Under the pieces are notes generated by a model. That model had not been told where the DNA came from and searched no databases. It saw only the letters and a program-made list of their open reading frames with translations. Shown here one piece after another: positions 1-7,451 of a stretch of 64,000 nt of DNA. This DNA comes from Pedobacter soli. Its GTDB lineage: Bacteria > Bacteroidota > Bacteroidia > Sphingobacteriales > Sphingobacteriaceae. Where the stretch lies: positions 1-64,000 of the forward strand of contig NZ_FMZH01000007.1 in NCBI RefSeq assembly GCF_900101435.1, written 5' to 3'. Made by a program: the position numbers and the translations under genes. Each line of letters starts with the position of its first letter. Positions within the stretch are counted from its first letter, which is position 1.

Positions 1-93
1 CGAAGTTATTCTAACAAACCGCCGTATACCGAACGGTACGTACGGTGGTGTGAGGAGACAGCAGGGAAATTAATTCCCTGCTTCTTACTCGAT
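1..93 (+). mobile_element. Group II intron, 3' end (domains V and VI)
   Basis: The first 93 bases fold as the 3' end of a group II intron read rightward. Domain V: 19-26 (CCGCCGTA) pairs perfectly with 41-48 (TACGGTGG, one G-T pair), 27-30 pairs with 35-38 under a GAAC tetraloop at 31-34, and the two-base CG bulge at 39-40 is where the family has it; the catalytic triad would be CGC at 20-22. Domain VI: 52-54 pairs with 88-90, 55-58 with 83-86, leaving A87 bulged as the branch-point adenosine, and 60-68 pairs with 74-82. The intron should end at T93 (CTCGAT). Domains I-IV and any reverse transcriptase lie left of the window. Bases 94-459 are the 3' exon side; I see no gene there, only a candidate promoter. 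Confidence 0.85.
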
Positions 94-363
94 CCATCTA
101 AAATGGGATCTGAAATTGTTTGATCGTATTCAAAATGTTAACCTTTGTTCCTGTGTAGTCCATTTATTTATTTATTAAAGTTTATGAGTATTTTATTAAA
201 TTATATTGTCGTTTCCGGGCCACTTTCTGGCTTGTAAAAAGAAGAACTGATGACAGTGAAAAGCTTGCTTTTTTAGTGATGAGCTACGTTTTTAACCTCA
301 TATTAAAAACCAGATCAGGCACTGTTGAATGATATTGGCGCATACAATTTTTTAAGCTCCTCA

Positions 364-395
364 TTTGTGGTAATGCTTTCAAGTCTATAGCTTTA
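364..395 (+). promoter_or_regulatory. Candidate promoter of the first ECF sigma gene
   Basis: TTTG (364-367), a 20-base spacer and TAGCTTTA (388-395) match the Bacteroidota housekeeping consensus TTTG-N17-23-TAnnTTTG at all but the last base. Transcription would start near 402 and leave a leader of about 58 bases before the sigma factor ATG at 460. The remainder of 94-459 shows nothing recognisable. Confidence 0.4.
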
Positions 396-459
396 TCTTC
401 AACTTAAGGCATTCGCCGAAAAAGCTAACCAAAATCGAACCAGTCATCTGTTTATAAGA

Positions 460-1008
460 ATGGATATTATTGCACTACAGCATAAAATTGCATTAATGAG
501 AGACGAAACAGCTTACAAAAAGCTATTTCTCCATTTTTATTCAGGGCTGTTGCGCTTTAGTATTACCTATGTAAAGCAAAAAGAAATAGCCGAAGAAATC
601 GTATCAGATGTTTTATTAAAAGTGTGGACAATGGAAAAGGCATTGCTCGATGTTTCGAATGCCAAAGTATACCTTTTCTGCGCAGTTAAAAACAGCTCCA
701 TTAATTTTTTGGTCAGCAATAGAAAATACACCACCTGGGATATTGATCAGGTAGCGCCATCAAGTTTAGTAGAACTTTCTACGCCGATGGAAAGAATGCT
801 GGATGCTGAATTAAAAGAAAAGATTGAAAAATGTGTTAAAGCCCTTTCTCCTAAATGCCGGATGGCCTTTATGTTAAACCGACAGGATGGCCTTTCTTAC
901 CGCGAAGTAGCAGAAATCATGGAAATTTCTCTGAATACTGTTGACCGGCATCTGCAGCTGGCACAGCAAAAATTAGGTGCCGCTTTGAGCGTGTATCTCG
1001 ATCGTTAA
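460..1008 (+). CDS. ECF-type RNA polymerase sigma factor (PUL1)
   Basis: Sigma-70 family protein of the extracytoplasmic function group, 182 aa, the normal length. Region 2 spans about residues 18-85 (helix with EEIVSDVLLKVW, which contacts core polymerase and the -10 element). Region 4 spans about 122-178, with the HTH segment LSYREVAEIMEISLNTVDRH. It should be held inactive by the FecR protein encoded 72 bases downstream and, when released, direct transcription of the SusC/SusD genes that follow. The order sigma-FecR-SusC-SusD is the standard Bacteroidota trans-envelope signalling cassette. The ATG at 460 gives a full region 2 and nothing is missing. The specific target promoter cannot be read from the sequence. 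Confidence 0.93.
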   Translation: MDIIALQHKIALMRDETAYKKLFLHFYSGLLRFSITYVKQKEIAEEIVSDVLLKVWTMEKALLDVSNAKVYLFCAVKNSSINFLVSNRKYTTWDIDQVAPSSLVELSTPMERMLDAELKEKIEKCVKALSPKCRMAFMLNRQDGLSYREVAEIMEISLNTVDRHLQLAQQKLGAALSVYLDR

Positions 1009-1080
1009 AAAAATATTTAAAATTTAATTGGGGACTTTTCTCCTTTCTCTTGTCTTAGTCGGTAATAACCTTTTTTATCG

Positions 1081-2178
1081 ATGGACGACGAACGCTTTTA
1101 CTGGCTGATCAACCAGGTTAATGCCGGTAATATTTTAGACGAAGAATTGAACGAATTGCATCAACTCATGGAGCAAAACCCGGGTTTACGCAATATTTAT
1201 GCCTTGCTTACGGCCAAAGCTGAGCCACAAAGCCAGACAGAAAAAGCAGAGGCCATGGAGGCGTATATGGCTCATTATGCCAAAATGCAGTTAGCAGGCC
1301 ACTTTGATCAGGTGGTCCAGGATTCAACGCCATCACCCGAAAATAACCAGTCAGAAAAGAAAAAAACAATTAAGCTTTATCGCAGGCTCATCCAGGCTGC
1401 TGCAATCCTGCTTTTAATAGGGCTTCCGCTTTGCTTTATGATGTTCAGAAAGCAGCGTGATACGGAATTGGTACTCATTGCAAAAAAAGGAGAAAAAAAT
1501 AAGATTGTACTGGCCGATGGTACAAAAGTTTGGCTGAATGGCGATAGCAAACTTTTTTACACCAAATCATTTGCCGGAGCAACCAGATCGGTTAGCTTAA
1601 GTGGAGAAGCCTACTTTGAAGTGGCACACGATAAAAAACATCCCTTCATCATTTCAGCTAACGGGATTAAGGTAAAAGTGCTGGGAACCGCTTTTAATTT
1701 GAAAGCTTATCCTGACGATGAGAACACCGAAACAACACTTATTCATGGTTTGGTAGAAGTTAGTATGGACGACCAGCCTTTAAGCCGCATTAGCCTAAAA
1801 CCTGGAGAAAAGCTAAGAGTGCACAATGAGCTTAAAGACCATGAGAAAGAAACCCTAAAAAAAGAACAACCAACCATTCTGTTAAGTAAATCGAATGTCG
1901 AAATTGCCGATAATAAAGCCAAAGAAAGCCTTTGGACAGAAAACAAGCTGGTTTTTGATGACGAACCCTTTCAGAATATTACTGTTAAGCTGAGCCGGTG
2001 GTACAATAAGGAAATTATTATTCAGGATGAAGATCTTAAACGCATTAATTTATCAGGAACTTACGAAAACTATACCCTTGAACAAGTGCTGCATTCATTA
2101 CAGTATGCAGGCAGATTTAACTACCGGATAGAGAAAAATCTGGTTTATATCCAATCTATAACCTCAACTAAAAACTAA
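1081..2178 (+). CDS. FecR-family anti-sigma factor (PUL1)
   Basis: Inner-membrane anti-sigma regulator of 365 aa. An N-terminal cytoplasmic part of about 100 residues should bind the sigma factor. One membrane helix lies at about 103-122 (AAAILLLIGLPLCFMM). The periplasmic FecR domain covers about 130-240 (conserved pieces LADGTKVWLNGDSKL and GEAYFEVAHDKKHPF), and a C-terminal DUF4974-type domain covers about 285-360 (LSGTYENYTLEQVL). The periplasmic part is expected to sense the STN domain of the SusC protein encoded next. It lies 72 bases after the sigma gene, presumably in one transcript. Length and domain order are typical; nothing is missing. Confidence 0.93.
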   Translation: MDDERFYWLINQVNAGNILDEELNELHQLMEQNPGLRNIYALLTAKAEPQSQTEKAEAMEAYMAHYAKMQLAGHFDQVVQDSTPSPENNQSEKKKTIKLYRRLIQAAAILLLIGLPLCFMMFRKQRDTELVLIAKKGEKNKIVLADGTKVWLNGDSKLFYTKSFAGATRSVSLSGEAYFEVAHDKKHPFIISANGIKVKVLGTAFNLKAYPDDENTETTLIHGLVEVSMDDQPLSRISLKPGEKLRVHNELKDHEKETLKKEQPTILLSKSNVEIADNKAKESLWTENKLVFDDEPFQNITVKLSRWYNKEIIIQDEDLKRINLSGTYENYTLEQVLHSLQYAGRFNYRIEKNLVYIQSITSTKN

Positions 2179-2223
2179 ACCAAATGATATGAAAGAAACC
2201 TAGACTTTAAAAAAACTAAAAAA

Positions 2224-2297
2224 GGAGAATGTTGACGCATTCCCCTTTAATTGTGAATTGTCGAAATGGCCCCTCGCTGAACACGTAACAGCCATTT
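2224..2297 (+). promoter_or_regulatory. Two-hairpin leader element between fecR and susC (copy 1)
   Basis: Hairpin 1: 2224-2231 (GGAGAATG) pairs with 2238-2245 (CATTCCCC) around a 6-base loop, one mismatch. Hairpin 2: 2264-2270 (AAATGGC) pairs perfectly with 2291-2297 (GCCATTT) around a 20-base loop that contains CCTCGCTGAACACG. The same arrangement occurs in the other fecR-susC gap (36291-36374), where the stems differ in sequence but still pair and the loop keeps CCTCrCTGrACAyG. Stem change with pairing preserved, plus a constant loop, argues for a structured RNA in the susC leader. No terminator T-run follows either hairpin. The family is not one I can name. Confidence 0.6.
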
Positions 2298-2323
2298 TAT
2301 TAACAAAACCAAAAAACAAATAT

Positions 2324-5300
2324 ATGAAAAAAAATGAACCACAGGCCGTTCTGCAACGGTCGTACCGTTCTATGCTCAAGCTTTTGCTTATGATGAAAAT
2401 TGTTGTACTTTTTATTTTATTAGGTACGCTACAAACGTTTGCCACCCGGAGCGTTGCACAGGAAAAAGTTTCTATTTCTATGCAGCAGGCAGACTTGAAA
2501 CAGATTTTTAAATCCATTGAAAATCAAACCAACATCCATTTTGTTTACAATGATGAGATTTTGCCTGCCGGAAAACTATTTACTGCCAGCTTTGCCAATC
2601 AATCATGGAAAGAAGTTTTAACTACGGTGCTGGCCAATACAGGTATTCATTATCGCATTGTAGAAGAAAATCTGGTGGTTTTAACCCTTGGCGATCATAA
2701 CCGGATCGTGGTTAGGGGTAAGGTAACCGATGCCAAGAATGTTGGCATTCCAGGGGTAAGCGTGCTAGAGAAAGGAACCAAAAATGGTGCGGTAACCAAC
2801 GAAAACGGAGAATTTAACATCAATGTCACCGATGCATCGGCCATTTTAATTTTTAAGTTTGTGGGATATGTTACCCAGGAGCTGAGCGCAAGCAATAGCT
2901 TTATGACCGTGATGCTGAAAGAAGATGCAGCAGATCTTAATGAAGTTGTAGTTGTTGGCTATGGCAAGCAGGAAAAGAAATTTTTAACCGGTTCTGTAGT
3001 TTCCATTTCGGGAAGTACAGTGAGCAATATTCCGGTTTCTAACGTTTCAAATGCCCTGGCCGGCAGGTTGGCTGGTCTGGTTGTCATGTCGCCAAGTGGT
3101 CTTCCGGGCGTGAGTTCTTCGGTTAGGGTAAGAGGAACTACCTCTTATTCCGGTCAGGATCCACTTTACGTAATAGACGATATTCCGCGCAGCAAACAAG
3201 AGTTCGACTTACTTTCTCCAAATGATATTGAGAGTATTTCGGTGTTAAAAGACGGTGCCGCAGCTATTTATGGAGTAAGAGGGGGTAGCGGGGTAGTATT
3301 GGTTACTACCAAACAAGGTGCCGAAGGACCAGCTAAATTTAGCTTTAACATCAGTCATGGTCAGTCAGAACCTACACGCACCCCTAAAAGACTAAACTCG
3401 TACCAGGATGCACTTTACCGCAATAATTATTACCTCAACCAGGGGGTAGCGGCTAACGATCCAAGATATTATACTGCCGATGAACTGGAGTTTTATAAAG
3501 CAGGAAACATCAATACCGATCTTTTCGAAATGATTAAGAAAACGCCGCGTACTACCGATGCCAATTTAAGCGTAACCGGTGGTTCGCCAAACGCCCGGTA
3601 TTATGTTTCTACTGGCTACTTTAGCGAAACCGGTTTATTTGATAAGCTCGAATCGAAACGATTTAATGTACTCAGTAACCTCGATTTCAAATTTGGAAAT
3701 GGTTTTTCGGCCAAGGTAAATTTGCAGGCTACACTACGCCCCAATACTACGCCGTGGTGGTACGACGGGGTAAATACCACTACTTTAAGCGATCTTACCC
3801 GTGCAGCCATGAACTTTACGCCTTTAAGCCCGGCTTATGTAAATGGCCTGCCCGATGGAAGTTTATACCACTTTTTGGTGCCTGAAGTAATTAAAAACGG
3901 CTACATAAAAGGCGATCGTTCCAATTTAAATGGTTTCTTAAAATTGAGTTACAATCCCAGTTACCTAAAGGGTTTTGGGGCTGATGTAAGCTATAACTAT
4001 AATAAACAGGCCGATTTGTATAAAACCCGGTACCAGCCTTATACACTTTACCTTTTTAACCGTTTTGGGGGCAACAACCACTTAATTGGCGATCAGGTAA
4101 TTGGTACCAAAGCCGCTGCACAGCAACCTTACGATTTTTTTCAGGAGCAGTACATCCAGAACAAAACCTATGTTTTTAATGCTTCAGCCCATTACGACCG
4201 TACTTTTGGCAATCACGACCTGAGTTTGCAGGTTTTTTATGAGCAATCGGAATCCGCAGGCGATAATTTTTCGGCCAAAGGCGAAAATCTCCTGTCGAGC
4301 ACCATCGATCAGCTTTTTGTAGCCAATAGCGATCCTGCCCGCCGTTCGCTAACTGGTACCGGAAATGAATTTGGTCGCTCGTCGGTTTTTGGCCGCTTAA
4401 ACTACAAGTTTAAAGGTAAATACCTTTTAGATGCCATTGTACGTGCCGATGCTTCATCAGCTTTTGCCCCTAAAAATAAATGGGGATATTTCCCTTCGCT
4501 ATCCGGCGGATGGATTTTATCTGAAGAGCCATTTATTAAAAATGCGATGCCCAATGTAGATAACCTCAAAATCAGGGCAGGTTATGGTTTGCTGGGCTAT
4601 GATAATATCGACCTCTCGCAATGGTACTCTTATTTTTCGTTGCAAGGCAGTGCCGTTTTTTCAACTCCGGTAAATACCATTGCACCGCAACGCTATCCTA
4701 ATCCGGATATCAAATGGCAAAAAATAGCGACCACCAACGTGGGCTTGGATGCCAGTTTTTACAAAGGGTTAATTAGCGGTAGCCTGGATTTATTTTATAA
4801 AAAAACATCCGATCTACTAGTTGCCAATCAAACCGTAATCCCATCTACATTTGGTATTGCACTGGCTCAGGTTAATTACGGGCAGGTTAACGCCAAGGGC
4901 TTTGAGCTAACTTTGAGGCACGATAATCAGATCGGGCAGGTAAAGTATTATGTTGGATTTAACTTTGCTTATACCACCAACAAGGTAATTAAATATCCTG
5001 AGCAGGCCAATATTCCCGATTATCAGCGCCGTACAGGCCGGCCGGTTAATTTCATTACCGGTTACCAGGCTAATGGTATCATCAGCAACACCGATCAGCT
5101 GGCCAATTACCTGAAACTAAAATACGGAACCAGGGCTTTCGAACTTGGTGATATTGGTTTTGCCGATCTTTTTGGTCCCAGCAATGGTGCTCCTGATGGT
5201 ATAATCAACTCGAATGATAATGTGGTTTTATCTAATCTTTCTTACGATCCACGGATTACCTATGGCATTCCGCTGGGCGCGTCGTGGAAAGGATTTGACT

Positions 5301-5722
5301 TGGGTGTATTACTGCAAGGCGTAGGTGCCCGTAAAGTAATGCTGAGCGACAGGAGCCAGTGGCAGGAGCAAAATGTACTTGCCTTTTGGGCCGATTTCTG
5401 GTCGCCACAAAACCCCAATGCAGCTTACCCTAAAATTGGAGGTTTAAATGGAACAGAAGGCCCTGCATCATCATTCTGGTTGCGCAGCGGTAACTACCTG
5501 CGGTTAAAAAGTCTCGAGTTGGGTTACACTTTACCGGCAAGGGCAACCAAAAGTATTGGTTTAGAAAAATGCCGCTTGTTTTTAACCGGAACCAATCTTT
5601 TCATCATCAGCGATGATATTAAGATGTACGATCCGGAATTACCAACAAACGAAACCGGTTACGGTGCATTTCAATACCCGATGCTCAGAACCATTTCTGC
5701 AGGTGCAAGTATTTCTTTTTAA
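2324..5722 (+). CDS. SusC/RagA-type TonB-dependent outer-membrane transporter with STN domain (PUL1)
   Basis: Outer-membrane beta-barrel that imports oligosaccharides with its SusD lid. I start at the ATG at 2324 (1132 aa): the frame is open from 2258, but those 22 extra residues overlap the leader hairpin and precede a clear signal peptide (about residues 17-46, ending in SVAQ). Then come an STN domain (about 47-115, QQADLKQIFKSIENQ) for signalling to FecR, a carboxypeptidase-regulatory-like domain (about 130-205), the plug with the ESISVLKDGAAAIYGVRG box, and the barrel ending in ...SISF with a terminal aromatic residue, as barrel proteins do. The STN domain matches the upstream sigma/FecR pair. 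Substrate unknown from sequence; enzymes downstream suggest alpha-linked Gal/GlcNAc glycans. Confidence 0.93.
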   Translation: MKKNEPQAVLQRSYRSMLKLLLMMKIVVLFILLGTLQTFATRSVAQEKVSISMQQADLKQIFKSIENQTNIHFVYNDEILPAGKLFTASFANQSWKEVLTTVLANTGIHYRIVEENLVVLTLGDHNRIVVRGKVTDAKNVGIPGVSVLEKGTKNGAVTNENGEFNINVTDASAILIFKFVGYVTQELSASNSFMTVMLKEDAADLNEVVVVGYGKQEKKFLTGSVVSISGSTVSNIPVSNVSNALAGRLAGLVVMSPSGLPGVSSSVRVRGTTSYSGQDPLYVIDDIPRSKQEFDLLSPNDIESISVLKDGAAAIYGVRGGSGVVLVTTKQGAEGPAKFSFNISHGQSEPTRTPKRLNSYQDALYRNNYYLNQGVAANDPRYYTADELEFYKAGNINTDLFEMIKKTPRTTDANLSVTGGSPNARYYVSTGYFSETGLFDKLESKRFNVLSNLDFKFGNGFSAKVNLQATLRPNTTPWWYDGVNTTTLSDLTRAAMNFTPLSPAYVNGLPDGSLYHFLVPEVIKNGYIKGDRSNLNGFLKLSYNPSYLKGFGADVSYNYNKQADLYKTRYQPYTLYLFNRFGGNNHLIGDQVIGTKAAAQQPYDFFQEQYIQNKTYVFNASAHYDRTFGNHDLSLQVFYEQSESAGDNFSAKGENLLSSTIDQLFVANSDPARRSLTGTGNEFGRSSVFGRLNYKFKGKYLLDAIVRADASSAFAPKNKWGYFPSLSGGWILSEEPFIKNAMPNVDNLKIRAGYGLLGYDNIDLSQWYSYFSLQGSAVFSTPVNTIAPQRYPNPDIKWQKIATTNVGLDASFYKGLISGSLDLFYKKTSDLLVANQTVIPSTFGIALAQVNYGQVNAKGFELTLRHDNQIGQVKYYVGFNFAYTTNKVIKYPEQANIPDYQRRTGRPVNFITGYQANGIISNTDQLANYLKLKYGTRAFELGDIGFADLFGPSNGAPDGIINSNDNVVLSNLSYDPRITYGIPLGASWKGFDLGVLLQGVGARKVMLSDRSQWQEQNVLAFWADFWSPQNPNAAYPKIGGLNGTEGPASSFWLRSGNYLRLKSLELGYTLPARATKSIGLEKCRLFLTGTNLFIISDDIKMYDPELPTNETGYGAFQYPMLRTISAGASISF

Positions 5723-5753
5723 ACAATGTAAGCCCAATTAAAAAGATCAGAAC

Positions 5754-7394
5754 ATGAAAAAAATATGCTTTAAAATATGCTTTGTAACTGCGGTGCTTGT
5801 AATGGCCTGGAGCTGCAAAAAAATAACAGAAAAGAACGATATCAATAACATTCAGGATGCATTGGTGTGGCAGGATACGGTTTTAATAACCGCGTTCGCC
5901 AATAACCTTTACCTGGACGTGCCCTCGTGGGACCTCAGTTTAACGGGATATACCGACGAATCGAGAAATGGTTCACCGGTAATTAACGGTACGGTTACGC
6001 CCGATGCCAGCATTTCTTACTGGCCTTATACAGCAATCCGTAAAATTAACTTAATGATTAGACAGTTACCAACTGCTGCAGGAAGTGCTGGTCTAAAAAA
6101 CAGGTTTACCGGCGAAGCAAAGTTTTTAAGAGCCTACCAATATTTTCAAATGGTGCGCAGGCATGGCGGTGTTCCCATTATTACAGTGCCACAAGAACTT
6201 ACCGACGATATTTTTGTAAGCAGGAATAAAACTTCCGAGTGCATCAGTTTTATGGTGAAAGATTTGGATGAAGCGATTGCTTTACTGCCTTCGGTTACGC
6301 CAGGTTCAAATGTGGGGCGGGCAAGTAAAGAAGCAGCCCTGGCACTAAAAGCCCGGATTTTGGTCGACTGGGCTTCGCCGCGGTATAATCCCAATAACGA
6401 TGCGGCCCGCTGGCAGGCGGCTTATACAGCCTGTAACGAAGCATTAACCAAATTAAATGCAAGTGGCTATGGTCTTTTCGATTCGTATGGCGGCCTGTTT
6501 CTCAGCGAAATGAATAAAGAAGTGATTTTTGCCATCCGCTTTGCTAATCCGGGACGCACACAAGGACGCGATGCCACCGTAAGGCCAATTTCTGTATCTG
6601 TAAACTCGACAGGGGGAAATCAACCCTCGCAGGAAATGGCAGATGCCTATCCGATGAAAGACGGTTCGGATGTTAATCCCGCGCTGAGTTATCAGCAGCG
6701 TTTTAGTAATCGCGACGATCGCTTTTATGCTACAATTGTTTATAACGGGGCTACTTATTTTGGCCGTAAACAGTGGACCTACGTTAACTCCGGTATTGAT
6801 GGCTATCGCGATGTGAACGGCACCTACACTGGGTATTATTGTAAAAAAGCAGTCGATACCACTTTAACTGCTGCACAGGCCGGAACCTCGGGAACTGATT
6901 TTATTGCTATCCGCTATGCCGATATTTTATTACTTACGGCCGAAGCAGCAAATGAGACGGGAAATGCTGCAGTAGCTTACGATGCCTTAACTAAAATACG
7001 CGCCAGGGCTAAAATCTTACCAGGTATTAACAACCTTTACGGTTTAGCGCCGGCAATGAGCCAGGGTGATTTAAGAAGCCGCATCCAGAAAGAAAGACAG
7101 GTTGAGCTGGCTTTTGAGCAAATCCGCTTTTTTGATCTGCTGCGTTGGAATACCTTATCCAGCACGCTGAATGGTAAAACCCGTAAAGCCTTAAAACTCA
7201 TTAATCCCACTCCGGCTGTACCGCCAACCAGCGCTACCTTATTTACAGAAAGTTTAGATCCGATTGATCTTCAGCCTATCGTAATTCAGAGCAATAGTCT
7301 TTTTTATCCCATTCCAAGGAGTATAATTCAGAATAACCCTAAAATTCTGCAAAATGCAGGCTGGGAAAACGGAACTTTTGATCCCTTGCAATAA
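5754..7394 (+). CDS. SusD/RagB-type glycan-binding lipoprotein (PUL1)
   Basis: Surface lipoprotein that closes over the SusC barrel and captures glycan. 546 aa. Signal peptide II with lipobox ending at Cys21 (AWSCKK). The TPR-like SusD fold shows the family pieces KFLRAYQYFQMVRRHGGVPI (about 121-140) and, near the C-terminus, RKERQVELAFEQIRFFDLLRW followed by YPIPRSIIQNNPKILQNAGW. It starts 31 bases after the susC stop, and the two are surely co-transcribed. Length and motifs are normal for the family. Ligand specificity cannot be read here. Confidence 0.93.
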   Translation: MKKICFKICFVTAVLVMAWSCKKITEKNDINNIQDALVWQDTVLITAFANNLYLDVPSWDLSLTGYTDESRNGSPVINGTVTPDASISYWPYTAIRKINLMIRQLPTAAGSAGLKNRFTGEAKFLRAYQYFQMVRRHGGVPIITVPQELTDDIFVSRNKTSECISFMVKDLDEAIALLPSVTPGSNVGRASKEAALALKARILVDWASPRYNPNNDAARWQAAYTACNEALTKLNASGYGLFDSYGGLFLSEMNKEVIFAIRFANPGRTQGRDATVRPISVSVNSTGGNQPSQEMADAYPMKDGSDVNPALSYQQRFSNRDDRFYATIVYNGATYFGRKQWTYVNSGIDGYRDVNGTYTGYYCKKAVDTTLTAAQAGTSGTDFIAIRYADILLLTAEAANETGNAAVAYDALTKIRARAKILPGINNLYGLAPAMSQGDLRSRIQKERQVELAFEQIRFFDLLRWNTLSSTLNGKTRKALKLINPTPAVPPTSATLFTESLDPIDLQPIVIQSNSLFYPIPRSIIQNNPKILQNAGWENGTFDPLQ

Positions 7395-7406
7395 GTATCA
7401 TTTAAA

Positions 7407-7436
7407 AGGCTGCATCATTATTTCTTGATGCAGCCT
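7407..7436 (+). other. Intercistronic hairpin after susD
   Basis: AGGCTGCATCA (7407-7417) pairs perfectly with TGATGCAGCCT (7426-7436), loop of 8 bases, between the susD stop and the glycosidase start. There is no run of T after it, so it is not a standard terminator. An mRNA-stabilising or processing hairpin that sets different levels for susCD and for the enzymes is the likelier reading. Confidence 0.5.
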
Positions 7437-7451
7437 GATTAAACAACACAC

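Noticed and set aside
2258..2323. Upstream extension of the PUL1 SusC frame (22 residues)
   Set aside because: It overlaps the conserved hairpin element and puts extra sequence before a normal signal peptide; the ATG at 2324 is better.
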